Part shown: piece after piece, positions 44,757 to 53,837 of the stretch
How positions within the stretch are numbered: the stretch's first letter is position 1
Layout of the letters: every line of letters begins with the position of its first letter
Source of the DNA: Robiginitalea sp.
Lineage (GTDB): Bacteria; Bacteroidota; Bacteroidia; Flavobacteriales; Flavobacteriaceae
Assembly: GCA_024642005.1 (NCBI GenBank)
Contig: JAHECA010000003.1
Coordinates: 62,001-126,000, forward strand
Direction of reading: 5' to 3'
Length of the DNA stretch: 64,000 nt
Made by a program: the position numbers and the translations under genes
The notes under the pieces: generated by a model
The model's input: only the letters and a program-made list of their open reading frames with translations
Database searches by the model: none
What the model was told of the DNA's origin: nothing

Positions 44757-46622
44757 TCAGGCCTCGTCTTTGACATGTTCGCGCGCCCACTGCACGCAGG
44801 CTTCAAACGAGGGGAAGATACACCGCTCAGGCACAAGGCCCGGAATGATGTCTATGCTTTCCATGAGGTACCGGGGTTGTTCCTGCACATTCACAAAAAG
44901 GATGGTTACGCCTTTGGCTCGTAATTGCTGCAATACCTCCTCCATGGCAAACAACCCCGACTGGTCCAGATAGGGCATGCGCCCCAGCCTGATGATGACA
45001 GCTCGGGCAGAGGCGGGAATTTGCCCGGCAAGTTGCAGGAAATCCTGGGCCGAACCGAAAAAAAGGGGCCCTTTGATATGTTTAATGAACACTTCTTCCT
45101 TCAGGTGGGCCGGGAAGTTGGCTTCGTCGGGCCAGGCTTTTTCCTGGAGCAGGGGGATTATCTCAGAGGTCTTGACCATGAGGTCGCCGATCTTCTTCAT
45201 AAACATCAGAGAGGCGATTATCAGGCCAATGCCCACGGCATATACCAGGTTCCAGAACGCCGAAAGCACCAGGACAACCATCATAACTACCACCTCAGAG
45301 CTGAGCTTTACCGGACCGAAGTTGATGTCTTTGGGCAGGGATGGGATGGTTTTGAGCCCCCGGTAGTCCATAACACTGATGCCGACGGTGATCAAGATAC
45401 CCGCCAGCACCGCAGCCGGGATACGGGAGGCTATAGGCCCCAGGGCCAGTAAAATTATCAGGAGCAGCAGACCGGCCACCATACCCGACAGCCGGGTCTT
45501 TCCCCCTGAATTGATGTTCACCACCGTGCGGATGGTGGCACCTGCCCCTGGAATCCCCCCGAATAAGGCGGCAATACTGTTGCCAATACCCTGGCCGACC
45601 AATTCCTTGTTGGGCAAATGCCGTGTTTTGGTCATGTTGTCGGCCACTACCGAGGTCAGCAGGGAATCGATACACCCCAACAACGCCAAAGACAAGGCGG
45701 TCAAAATGTAGGGAGTTATCCGGCCGGGTTGAAAGCCCGTAAAGATATCGAGATTCGGCAGCGGGAATCCTTCCGGAATGCGCTCAATGGGCCGGTAATT
45801 TAACCCGAGGGCAAAGGCTGCCACGGAAACGACAACAAGGGCTACCAGGGTGCTTGGAATGGCCCGGGTAATGCGTTTGAAACCGTAGATTACCACTACG
45901 GTGGCCAGGCATAGGAGCAACTCCAGCCAGTTTACCTGCCCCAGGGCCCTGCCGAGCACGCGAAAGGTGCCTGTTACCCCTGCGGCCTCGCTGGCCGCCA
46001 GGTTGCGCGATTCGCCCGCGATGGCTTCGGGGGTGATCTCGTGCGACCGGTCAATGGTTTCCTGGAAGTCTTCCAAAACCAGGATGCCTTCGTCTGCCTC
46101 ATCTCGCAGGATTTTCTCCAGGAGCACCTCTTCGGCCCGGGTTTTGAACTCGCTCGTATAGGCCTCGTCTTCTTTGGGGTAATACCCCAGGGCGGGAAGC
46201 ATTTGCGTGATCAGGATAATTACCCCGATGGCCGTCATAAAGCCCGAAACAACCGGGTATGGAATATAGCGAATGTAACGGCCCAGCCCCAGTACCCCGA
46301 TGCCAATCTGGAACAGCCCGGTGAGCAGGAAAATGGTAAGGATGGCCGGCAGGGCCCGCTCGACACTACCTTCGTTAAACGCCAGCAGGGTGCTGACCAC
46401 GACCATGCTCACGGCCGTCATAGGGGCAGTCGGCCCCGAAATCTGGGTAGGGGTGCCGCCAAACAGGGCTGCAAAAAAACTCAGGAAGATAGCTCCGTAA
46501 AGCCCGGCACTAGGCCCCAGACCCGAACTAACGCCAAAGGCCAGGGCCAGGGGGAGGGCTACGATCCCGGCGGTGATTCCTCCCAGGAGATCGCCCCGCA
46601 GGTGGGCAAAAAAACGATTCAT
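44757..46622 (-). CDS. SulP family anion transporter with STAS domain
   Basis: Probable bicarbonate or sulfate transporter, inner membrane. 621 aa. The N terminus HLRGDLLGGITAGIVALPLA is a SulP entry, followed by 10-14 membrane segments and the GGIPGAGATIRTVVNINSGG motif. The C-terminal STAS domain (about 500-600) has KGPLFFGSAQDFLQL and LGRMPYLDQSGLFAMEEVL. It has an unusual acidic insert of ~65 residues (LLEKILRDEADEG to LAASEAAG) between membrane segments, absent from the neighbouring SulP. A terminator separates it from the carbonic anhydrase gene upstream. Confidence 0.92.
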   Translation of the reverse strand: MNRFFAHLRGDLLGGITAGIVALPLALAFGVSSGLGPSAGLYGAIFLSFFAALFGGTPTQISGPTAPMTAVSMVVVSTLLAFNEGSVERALPAILTIFLLTGLFQIGIGVLGLGRYIRYIPYPVVSGFMTAIGVIILITQMLPALGYYPKEDEAYTSEFKTRAEEVLLEKILRDEADEGILVLEDFQETIDRSHEITPEAIAGESRNLAASEAAGVTGTFRVLGRALGQVNWLELLLCLATVVVIYGFKRITRAIPSTLVALVVVSVAAFALGLNYRPIERIPEGFPLPNLDIFTGFQPGRITPYILTALSLALLGCIDSLLTSVVADNMTKTRHLPNKELVGQGIGNSIAALFGGIPGAGATIRTVVNINSGGKTRLSGMVAGLLLLIILLALGPIASRIPAAVLAGILITVGISVMDYRGLKTIPSLPKDINFGPVKLSSEVVVMMVVLVLSAFWNLVYAVGIGLIIASLMFMKKIGDLMVKTSEIIPLLQEKAWPDEANFPAHLKEEVFIKHIKGPLFFGSAQDFLQLAGQIPASARAVIIRLGRMPYLDQSGLFAMEEVLQQLRAKGVTILFVNVQEQPRYLMESIDIIPGLVPERCIFPSFEACVQWAREHVKDEA

Positions 46623-46673
46623 GACGGTGGTTTGCTACACCCTACAAGGTATGACAAACCGGACAGATCAAAA

Positions 46674-46712
46674 AGTAAAAGCCGGCTGGATATGCCCGGC
46701 CGGCTTTTATTT
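46674..46712 (-). terminator. Intrinsic terminator after the carbonic anhydrase gene
   Basis: AAAAGCCGGC and GCCGGCTTTT form a 10-bp stem, followed on the minus strand by TTTTACTTTTT, between the carbonic anhydrase stop and the STAS SulP gene. Confidence 0.75.
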
Positions 46713-46733
46713 ATCGGTATGCCCACACCGGGG

Positions 46734-47366
46734 TTATTCGTCAAAGAAAACCACCTCCCCGGTACTCACGTCGTACATGCCGCCGACGATGGCAATTTCC
46801 CCCTCCTTTTCCATGTCGCTGAGGATTTTACTCTGGGAACGGACATTTTCAAGTGCCAGGTGCACGTTCATTTCGGCTACGGCATCGACAAATGAGTCGT
46901 TTCGGGAATTGCGGAGCGATTCGTCCTTGGGTTCCTTGACCGCTGACACTGCCGGTTCGATCTTGTAGATCAGGGAAGTCAGGTGGCCCAGGCGGGCATG
47001 GTCACAAGCCCCTTTTACAGCCCCGCAATTGGTGTGCCCGAGCACGACCAACAACTTGCTTCCCGCCAGCTTACAGGCAAACTCCATGCTGCCCAAAATA
47101 TCCTGATTGATAAAATTGCCGGCGATGCGGATGCTGAAAATGTCGCCCAGCCCCTGGTCGAAAACCAGTTCGGCTGAGACCCGGGAATCGATGCAGCTCA
47201 GGATGGTGGCGAAAGGGAACTGACCCTCGGCTGTTTCGTTGACCTGCTCCAGCAGGTTCCGGTTCGCTTTCAGGTTATTCTGGAATCGCAGGTTTCCCTC
47301 CTTCAGGTATTCCAAGGCCCTTTGAGGGGTTAGCGTAGCCTGTTTTTCTTTAGTGTGTGCTTTCAT
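46734..47366 (-). CDS. Beta-class carbonic anhydrase
   Basis: Zinc enzyme interconverting CO2 and bicarbonate. 210 aa. Zinc ligands C58, H111 and C114 and the D60-R62 dyad are visible in SCIDSRVS and LGHTNCGAVKGA. Overlaps the upstream SulP gene by 4 nt (ATGA), a clear functional pairing for bicarbonate supply. Confidence 0.95.
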   Translation of the reverse strand: MKAHTKEKQATLTPQRALEYLKEGNLRFQNNLKANRNLLEQVNETAEGQFPFATILSCIDSRVSAELVFDQGLGDIFSIRIAGNFINQDILGSMEFACKLAGSKLLVVLGHTNCGAVKGACDHARLGHLTSLIYKIEPAVSAVKEPKDESLRNSRNDSFVDAVAEMNVHLALENVRSQSKILSDMEKEGEIAIVGGMYDVSTGEVVFFDE

Positions 47367-48964
47367 GACTTTATGGGATTGATGTGTTCTGTCTTAGGGT
47401 GATTCTTGAAAAACTCGCTGTAGCTGGGCGGGTTCTCAATCTGCCCGCGCTCAGACAGCAAAAGGATATCTATCTGTCTGGACTCGGCCTTATGGGTGAA
47501 ATCGTCCAGAATCTCGATAATATCGTTGTCAAGGTAACGCGTTTTCCGAACATCCAGTTCAAGATAGGTTTTTTCGGGCAATCGTTCCAGCTCTTTCAGG
47601 ATGGCGCCCTTGTTGATGAAGGTCACTTCCTCAGCGAGGGTCATCTTGATGCGGTGCCGGCCGTTGCTTTTGTCTTCGATGTGAAGGAAATGGGAATTCT
47701 GGTAGCTTTTGATCAGGATTACGATAATCCCAACCGTAAGGCCCAACAGGATGCCGGTCAGCAGGTCGGTGAAGACAATGCCAACTACCGTGACCACATA
47801 CGGAACCGCCTGTTTCCAACCCTTTTTGTACATCTCCCTGAACAGGGAGGGTTTGGCCAGCTTATAGCCGACCAGGAATAAAATGGCGGCCAAGACCGAA
47901 AGGGGAATCATATTGAGCAGGCGCGGGATTAGGATCACGGAGATGAGTAGCAGGAACCCGTGAACTATGGCGGAAAGTTTGGACCGCCCCCCCGACTGCA
48001 CATTGGCCGAACTGCGCACGATTACCTGGGTGATAGGCAGCCCGCCAACCAGGCCCGAGAACATGTTGCCCGCCCCCTGAGCGAGTAATTCGCGGTTGGT
48101 AGGGGTAATGCGTTTTTCGGGGTCGAGTTTGTCTGTGGCCTCTACACAGAGCAGCGTTTCCAGGCTGGCCACCAGGGCGATGGTAAAGGCAGTGACCCAG
48201 ATTTCAGGCCGGGTAATAGCCGCGAAATTCGGAAAGCTGAACTGGCCAAGGAACGAATTGATATCGCCTGGAACAGGTACGTTTACCAGGTGTTCATCCG
48301 AGATGGACAACAGGGCGTGATCGCGGGTAAACAGGTAGTAGACAATACCTGCCACCACTGCCACCAGTGGCCCCTGCACAATCTGGAAGATTTTTGATTT
48401 CCCGGTAAGGACCCTGTCCCAGAGGATGAGGATAACCAGGCCGGTCACGGCAATCAGGGTGGCACCCGGCGAAATGTTGTTGAGTGTGTTGAACAGTTCC
48501 GAAAACGTGTTTTCCCCGTCGATCTGGAAAAAGGCAAAGTCGCCTTCGGGGTCCTGGTCATACCCGAAAAAATGGGGTATTTGCTTCAGGATGATGATGA
48601 TCCCGATGCCGGTAAGCATGCCTTTGATGACCGAAGAAGGGAAATAGTAGCCGATAATTCCGGCCTTGAGCAGGCCGAAAAGGAGCTGGATGGCACCACC
48701 GAGCACCACGGCCACCAGAAAATTTTCCCAGCCCAGGGCACCTATGGCACTTAGGACAATGGCAGCGAGACCGGCTGCCGGGCCGCTCACCCCGATGTGG
48801 GAACCACTGAGAAACCCGACGACAATGCCCCCTATGATTCCCGCGATAAGACCCGAGAAAAGGTTGGGCGCCCCGCTGGCCAGGGCAATACCTAAACAAA
48901 GGGGAAGTGCCACGAAGAATACGACGATGCTGGCAGGGATATCCTGCCTGAAATTTTTAAACAT
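47363..48964 (-). CDS. SulP family anion transporter, carbonic anhydrase-linked
   Basis: Probable sodium-dependent bicarbonate transporter, inner membrane. 533 aa. It opens with MFKNFRQDIPASIVVFFVAL, followed by about 11-12 membrane segments. Conserved GLVGGLPITQVIVRSSANVQ is the SulP motif in the second half. The C terminus is a shorter, STAS-like domain (LELDVRKTRYLDNDIIEILDDF). The 4-nt overlap with the beta-carbonic anhydrase gene is the main evidence for bicarbonate rather than sulfate. An 18-nt palindrome lies just upstream. Confidence 0.92.
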   Translation of the reverse strand: MFKNFRQDIPASIVVFFVALPLCLGIALASGAPNLFSGLIAGIIGGIVVGFLSGSHIGVSGPAAGLAAIVLSAIGALGWENFLVAVVLGGAIQLLFGLLKAGIIGYYFPSSVIKGMLTGIGIIIILKQIPHFFGYDQDPEGDFAFFQIDGENTFSELFNTLNNISPGATLIAVTGLVILILWDRVLTGKSKIFQIVQGPLVAVVAGIVYYLFTRDHALLSISDEHLVNVPVPGDINSFLGQFSFPNFAAITRPEIWVTAFTIALVASLETLLCVEATDKLDPEKRITPTNRELLAQGAGNMFSGLVGGLPITQVIVRSSANVQSGGRSKLSAIVHGFLLLISVILIPRLLNMIPLSVLAAILFLVGYKLAKPSLFREMYKKGWKQAVPYVVTVVGIVFTDLLTGILLGLTVGIIVILIKSYQNSHFLHIEDKSNGRHRIKMTLAEEVTFINKGAILKELERLPEKTYLELDVRKTRYLDNDIIEILDDFTHKAESRQIDILLLSERGQIENPPSYSEFFKNHPKTEHINPIKS

Positions 48965-48980
48965 ATGGTTAGTACTTTAC

Positions 48981-48998
48981 CGCACCCCGGGGGGTGCG
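48981..48998. promoter_or_regulatory. Palindrome upstream of the carbonic anhydrase-linked SulP gene
   Basis: CGCACCCC and GGGGTGCG form an 8-bp inverted repeat around GG, 16 nt before the SulP ATG. No T run follows. It may be an operator or an mRNA hairpin. Confidence 0.4.
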
Positions 48999-49040
48999 AA
49001 GGTTAGCAATTGCGCGAAGGAGGCCTTGAAAGGCGGGTGG

Positions 49041-49349
49041 TTATATTTGCTTCCCTTCGGGGGGCGGCAGCAATATTTCGCAAACGTGGTTGTGGTGTGC
49101 CCACGGGGGACTTTGGGGGCTTTCGCTCCTGTCAAATGACATAAAGGCCGCAAGGGGCTCCTGGCACGAAAAGAACATCTTTTCCTGCAGGGTGTCGAAG
49201 GAGCCGGGTTCCCCGGGTTCTTCCTCCCCGGAACTATTTAGGGAGAGCACAACGACCTCGTCCTGGAGATACAGCAGGGCCAGGGGCGAGGCCACCAGCG
49301 ATAGCGCCCAGAAGAGCAAAATACAGCTGTACATCCGTTTAACCTTCAT
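49041..49349 (-). CDS. Small exported protein of unknown function
   Basis: 102 aa from the ATG at 49349; the open frame reaches 49403, but the later ATG gives a clean hydrophobic segment (YSCILLFWALSLVASPLALLY). The rest is acidic (SSGEEEPGEPG) and ends with WAHHNHVCEILLPPPEGKQI, a His- and Cys-containing tail. Such tails may bind metal, but this is a guess. It lies between the end of the bat operon and the SulP gene, on the same strand. Not recognised. Confidence 0.6.
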   Translation of the reverse strand: MKVKRMYSCILLFWALSLVASPLALLYLQDEVVVLSLNSSGEEEPGEPGSFDTLQEKMFFSCQEPLAAFMSFDRSESPQSPPWAHHNHVCEILLPPPEGKQI

Positions 49350-49407
49350 AAAAGAGGAATTGGCCGCCGCGAGAGGGGAGCTCTCTTGCCGGCAGAATGG
49401 CAAGATA

Positions 49408-50178
49408 TTAAAAATCCTTCAATCGTCTGAGGGATTTCAGGGGCATCCAACCCGTCTGGCCGTCGGCCAGACCCACTTTTTGCCAGTTGTCAAGGGTGTC
49501 GAGCAACTGTACTTTGGTGCCCTCGTGCAGCAGGAAGGCTTCCTTGGATCGCTGGTTGGGCTCTGAGCGGGCCGCCACTTCCTCATCGAACACAATGGCT
49601 GGCTGGTCAGACTGGTATGCAAGGTATTGCAGATAGGCCATGGTTGTGCTTCCCAGGGAGAACAGCAGGGCAACAACCCCTCCGATCAGGGCAACGCGCT
49701 TCTGGTTGGGGCGGCGCAGGGCCAGGAACAGCACATAACCCGCCACGAAGAGCAACATGAAAGCAACGCCCAGATAGGCCCAGATATCCTGCCGGAAGTA
49801 GAAAACCAGTTTGTCGTACAGGCGTTTCAGGTCGGTCTGTGGCAGGGGCTGGATGGCATCCAGGGTCATGTTGCGCGCAAAGCTGAGATTGTTCTGAATT
49901 TCTGCATCGTTCGGGTCTAACAAAAGGGCCTTTTCATAATAATAGATGCTTGGCGCAATCTCCCCCAGCTTGTAATGGGCGTTGCCCAGGTTAAAGTACA
50001 GGGCAGCCGAATGCTTGTTGCCCGACAGGATTTCTTCGTATAGCGAAACCGCCTGCTGAAAATCACCTGCATTATAGGCCTCGGTGGCCTTCGCAAAAAG
50101 CCCGTTTGCCTGTGCGCCGGCGGGCAGGGCCGGAAGCAACCAGAGCAAGGCAAATAGAATGGGTCTGAAATGCTTCAT
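49408..50178 (-). CDS. batE: BatE: TPR and SH3-like domain membrane protein
   Basis: Last gene of the bat (aerotolerance) operon. 256 aa. Signal peptide, TPR repeats (SAALYFNLGNAHYKLGEIAP and around), one to two membrane segments in the middle (AYLGVAFMLLFVAGYVLFLAL, ALIGGVVALLFSLGSTT), and a C-terminal bacterial SH3-like domain (LLDTLDNWQKVGLADGQTGW). One nt separates it from batD. Confidence 0.85.
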   Translation of the reverse strand: MKHFRPILFALLWLLPALPAGAQANGLFAKATEAYNAGDFQQAVSLYEEILSGNKHSAALYFNLGNAHYKLGEIAPSIYYYEKALLLDPNDAEIQNNLSFARNMTLDAIQPLPQTDLKRLYDKLVFYFRQDIWAYLGVAFMLLFVAGYVLFLALRRPNQKRVALIGGVVALLFSLGSTTMAYLQYLAYQSDQPAIVFDEEVAARSEPNQRSKEAFLLHEGTKVQLLDTLDNWQKVGLADGQTGWMPLKSLRRLKDF

Positions 50179-50179
50179 G

Positions 50180-51958
50180 TTAGATTTCTTTATCCAGGGC
50201 GGTAATCACCTGGCTCGCCTTATCGTAATCCTGTTGCATCTGCACCCTTGAAAAGGGACTGTAACGGGCCATCTCACAGTTTACCAGCAGTTCGGTGAAC
50301 CCGCCGACCGAGGTCTCTGTGGCCCCCCGCTCGATTAAGAGTTCCTGAATCTTGTCTTTGCTGAATTCGCTGGTTTCCAGCTTAAGCTGCGCTTTCAGGT
50401 AATTGTGCAGGGCTTTTTCAAGGGCCACATAAAAGGCCTCCTTATCGCCCAGCTCTTTCCGGGCACGTGACAGGTATTTTTTAGCCAGTCGGTTGGCCCG
50501 CTTGATTTTCAATCCTTCCACGTCGCGCTCGCGCTTCTCCCGTTTCCTTCTGAATACAACGAACAGGGGGATAAGCGCCAGGGGCCCGAGGAGCCAGACA
50601 AGATGCCTACGGCTGCCAAAAAAAGGCTCAGAGGAAGTGGAGGTGAGGTCGGCATTGAGTTTGATAAAGTAAAACTGGTCGCCCGTGCGCACCACTGTTT
50701 TGGGCCCTTCGGGAGTTGCTTTGTCTGTGGCTGCGGCAGTTGGGCCTCCCTGAACGTTAATGGTGATTTCCCCTGAACGGAGGTGTTCGTAGCGCTCGGT
50801 TTCCGGGTTGAAATAGGAAAAACTGATTTCCGGGATGGGGTATTTGCCCTGGAAGGATGGAACGATGGTATACGATTCGCTCACGCTGCCCTGCATGCCA
50901 TTGAGCGTCGTACGGACGTCTTCGGTAAATTCCGGGTCATAGACCTCCAGGGAACTGGGGAGGGTGAGTTTGGGCAACTGGAAGAGCTTCAGGTTTCCCT
51001 TGCCGGCCACGCTCACGGTTGCCTGCAGCGACTCCGAGGCATTCAGGGCATCGCGGCTGGCTTCCACCTTAAAGTCGAAGCTACCCACGGCGCCGGTAAA
51101 ATCGGCCGGTCGGCCGGCTACGGGCAGGGGGCGCACCTGAATGGTGCGCTTGCCTGCCGAAACGGTTTTGTTGGTGTTGGCGTAAATGCGCTCCCCGAAG
51201 AAATTGCGCCTTTCGGTGGGGACTTCAAGGGAGACTTCCAGGGCCAGGGGCTCGATGTCGAGTTCCCCCTCTTTCTGGGGGTAAAGCACCACCCGTTTCA
51301 GCACCACATACCGGTAGGGCTGGCCTTCGAACATGCCGTTTTCAATGCTGTATTTGGAGAAGGGGATCTCCTGGCTCCAGAAATTGTTGTATTTGGGGTT
51401 GTCGAGGGGCCTGAAATTGGACACGCCCACCGAGGAGCTGAAGTAAAGCTTGTACACCACGCTGATGGGCTCGTTCAGGTAAGGGTCGGTTTTGGAGACC
51501 TCGGCGATCAGGTGCAGGTTCTGATCGGCGACGTCGTCGAGGGACGATGGCCCGCCCGGCTGGTCTACCGCCTCGGTAATGGTCACCTTTTTCGGGATGG
51601 TCTTATAGGTATTCCCGCTGATAACTATGGACGCCTGTCCGATGGTGTAGACCCCCTTTTCGAGCGGGGCCAGCACGTACCCATATGTTTTGGAAAAAGA
51701 GCGCACCCCGTTTACCCAGGAAGAGCTGATCGCCTGGGAAGGACCCATGAGCACGCGGAAGCCCTCGAAATCGGGCGGGATGAAATTATCGCCGTCCTGG
51801 TTCATGGTAAATTCGACCCTTAGGCGTTCGTTAACTCCAAGGCGTTCCTTGCTGACCTGCAATTCAAAGGAGACTTCCTCCCCGGTTCGCTGGGCGAGCA
51901 GGGCGACAGGTGCAAGGCAGAATGCCAATAAGATAATATGCCCGAAGAGCTGCTTCAT
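50180..51958 (-). CDS. batD: BatD: oxygen tolerance protein
   Basis: 592 aa. Signal peptide (MKQLFGHIILLAFCLAPVAL), then a long beta-rich BatD ectodomain starting EEVSFELQVSKERLGVNERL and including FEGFRVLMGPSQAISSSWVN. A C-terminal membrane segment (LVWLLGPLALIPLFVVFRRK) precedes a cytoplasmic tail of about 120 residues with ALEKALHNYLKAQL. It overlaps batC by 1 nt (TAATG). Confidence 0.93.
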   Translation of the reverse strand: MKQLFGHIILLAFCLAPVALLAQRTGEEVSFELQVSKERLGVNERLRVEFTMNQDGDNFIPPDFEGFRVLMGPSQAISSSWVNGVRSFSKTYGYVLAPLEKGVYTIGQASIVISGNTYKTIPKKVTITEAVDQPGGPSSLDDVADQNLHLIAEVSKTDPYLNEPISVVYKLYFSSSVGVSNFRPLDNPKYNNFWSQEIPFSKYSIENGMFEGQPYRYVVLKRVVLYPQKEGELDIEPLALEVSLEVPTERRNFFGERIYANTNKTVSAGKRTIQVRPLPVAGRPADFTGAVGSFDFKVEASRDALNASESLQATVSVAGKGNLKLFQLPKLTLPSSLEVYDPEFTEDVRTTLNGMQGSVSESYTIVPSFQGKYPIPEISFSYFNPETERYEHLRSGEITINVQGGPTAAATDKATPEGPKTVVRTGDQFYFIKLNADLTSTSSEPFFGSRRHLVWLLGPLALIPLFVVFRRKREKRERDVEGLKIKRANRLAKKYLSRARKELGDKEAFYVALEKALHNYLKAQLKLETSEFSKDKIQELLIERGATETSVGGFTELLVNCEMARYSPFSRVQMQQDYDKASQVITALDKEI

Positions 51959-52785
51959 TACCAGTCTTTTTCGGCTTTTACCTGGGCTCCCTTCACTTTT
52001 TGGGCGTCCAGTTTTTCTTTTACTTTCTTCTCTTCATTCTCCATGGCCTGAAGCAGGTTTTGGATCTGCTGGGGGGAGAGCTGGTTGGGGCGGGGTTGCT
52101 GGGGCTGGTCTTTTTGTTCAGGCTGCCGGTCCTGCTCCTGTTTCTTTTCCCCGTCACCTTCCTTATTCTCTTCCTTTTCGGAATCCCCGTCCTGTTGGTT
52201 TTCCTGATCTTCCTGCTGATCCTGGTCACCTCCCTGGTTCTGGTCCTGGTCCTGGTTCTGCTGGTCTTTCTGCTCCTGGTCTTGCTGGTCCTTCTCGTCG
52301 TCCTGGTCGTTCTTCTGCTGCTCCTGGTCTTTCTTCTGCATTTCCTTGGCCAGGGCCAGGTTGTACCGGGTCTCTTCGTCGGCGGGGTTATTCCGCAGGG
52401 CTTCCTTGTAGGCTTCAACAGCCTTCTGGTAGTCTTTCTGCTTCATATACACATTGCCCATGTTATGGTAGGCCTGGTGTTTCTGTGGCTTTTCGCCGGC
52501 CCGCTCCCCGGCTTCCTTGAACCGGCCGAAGGCCTCCCCGTAGCTCTCCTTGGTATAATAGGCATTGCCAAGGTTGTAGGGCGCTACAGGGTTTTCGACG
52601 CTTTTCGAGATGGCCCGGCGGAAATTCGCTTCGGCGTCTACAAAATCGTCATCGGCAAGCTCCCGGGTGGCTTCCCGGGTCAGGTTTTCAGAGGCCCTGA
52701 GAGATTTGGCATCGATTTTTTCGCCCTCCTGGGCCAGGGCCAGCAAGGGAAAAAAGCTGATAAGGAAAACCCAGAATCGTCTCAT
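51958..52785 (-). CDS. batC: BatC: TPR protein with low-complexity tail
   Basis: 275 aa from the ATG at 52785, chosen because it overlaps the stop of batB (ATGA) and begins with a signal peptide (MRRFWVFLISFFPLLALAQ). TPR repeats cover about 40-140 (NPVAPYNLGNAYYTKESYGE, AYHNMGNVYMKQKDYQKAVE). A Gln/Asp/Lys/Glu-rich stretch of about 75 residues follows (KDQEQQ, DQDQNQGGDQDQQED), then a C-terminal helix. BatC is known to bind partners through TPRs. Confidence 0.9.
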   Translation of the reverse strand: MRRFWVFLISFFPLLALAQEGEKIDAKSLRASENLTREATRELADDDFVDAEANFRRAISKSVENPVAPYNLGNAYYTKESYGEAFGRFKEAGERAGEKPQKHQAYHNMGNVYMKQKDYQKAVEAYKEALRNNPADEETRYNLALAKEMQKKDQEQQKNDQDDEKDQQDQEQKDQQNQDQDQNQGGDQDQQEDQENQQDGDSEKEENKEGDGEKKQEQDRQPEQKDQPQQPRPNQLSPQQIQNLLQAMENEEKKVKEKLDAQKVKGAQVKAEKDW

Positions 52786-53831
52786 CAGGCCGCTTGTTTT
52801 TCGTTGAACAAATCCAGTTTGCGCAGCCAGCTTGTTTTGCGCTCCAGTACGAATATATCGAGGAACAACAAGAGCAAAGCGCCGCCCAGGAACCACTGGA
52901 ACTGATCCTTGAATTCGGCAAACTGCTTGGCTTCAAATTCCATTTTATCCATTTGCTGGAGGGTTTCACTGATAAAGGCAACCGCATCGGCCGTGTTGGT
53001 CCCGTCGAGATACTCCCCATTGCCCTCGGAGGCGATCTCGGAAAGCACCTCCTCGTTGAGGCGGGTGATAACCACCTCGCCCTGGTTGTCTTTTTTAAGG
53101 CTTTCCAGCACCCCGTTGCGCTTTATCGGAATTGGCGCACCCTTGCTGGTGCCCACCCCGATGGTGTAAATGCGGATGCCTTGTTCAATGGCTTTTTCTA
53201 CGGCTTCTGCCATTCCTCCCTCTGAATGGTCTTCCCCGTCTGAAACGATGAACAGCACCCGGTTGGTCTGTTGCTCGTCATCGAAGTAGGTGGCGGCCAG
53301 GTCAATGGCCTGCCCGATGGCAGTCCCTTGCGAGGAGAGCATATCTGTATTCATGCTTTGCAGGAACATTTTGGCGGCACCGTAGTCGGTGGTAATGGGC
53401 AGCTGCGGATAAGCCTGGGCCGCATAGGCGATAATCCCAACGCGGTCGCTGGCCAGTTCGTTAATGATTTCGGACACCAGCCGCTTGGCCTTTTCGAGCC
53501 GGTTGGGCGCAATGTCTTCGGCCAGCATGCTCTTGGAAACGTCGACGGCAAAAACGATATCGACTCCTTCCCGCTTCACGGTTTCGAGCTTGGTGCCCAT
53601 TTTCGGATTTACCAGTCCCACCACAAGCAGGGTGAGGCCCCCCAGCAGCAACAGGAATTTGAGTTGGGGCTTGAAAAAGGAGCGGTCGGGTGCCAGGCGG
53701 CGCAGCAGGCGCGCCTCGGCAAACCTCCGTTGGGCACGACGCCTCCAGAGCTGGTGGATGAGGTATAACATCACCAGTACCGGAATTATTCCCAGCAGGT
53801 AGAAATACGCTTTTTCGTCCAGTTGAATCAT
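52785..53831 (-). CDS. batB: BatB: membrane-anchored von Willebrand factor A protein
   Basis: 348 aa. Two N-terminal membrane segments (LGIIPVLVMLYLI and FLLLLGGLTLLVVGL), a VWA domain with MIDAS DVSKSM near residue 97, TNRVLFIVSDGEDHSEG, and a C-terminal membrane segment. Probably a metal-dependent binding module working with BatA in the envelope. Confidence 0.94.
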   Translation of the reverse strand: MIQLDEKAYFYLLGIIPVLVMLYLIHQLWRRRAQRRFAEARLLRRLAPDRSFFKPQLKFLLLLGGLTLLVVGLVNPKMGTKLETVKREGVDIVFAVDVSKSMLAEDIAPNRLEKAKRLVSEIINELASDRVGIIAYAAQAYPQLPITTDYGAAKMFLQSMNTDMLSSQGTAIGQAIDLAATYFDDEQQTNRVLFIVSDGEDHSEGGMAEAVEKAIEQGIRIYTIGVGTSKGAPIPIKRNGVLESLKKDNQGEVVITRLNEEVLSEIASEGNGEYLDGTNTADAVAFISETLQQMDKMEFEAKQFAEFKDQFQWFLGGALLLLFLDIFVLERKTSWLRKLDLFNEKQAA

Positions 53832-53837
53832 ACTCTT

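Noticed and set aside
43971-44973. Plus-strand frames opposite pheS
   Set aside because: No motifs, fully covered by pheS on the other strand and its upstream gap.
52000-52905. Very hydrophobic 301-codon frame opposite batC
   Set aside because: The Leu/Val runs are the complement of the Gln/Asp/Lys-rich BatC tail, not a membrane protein.
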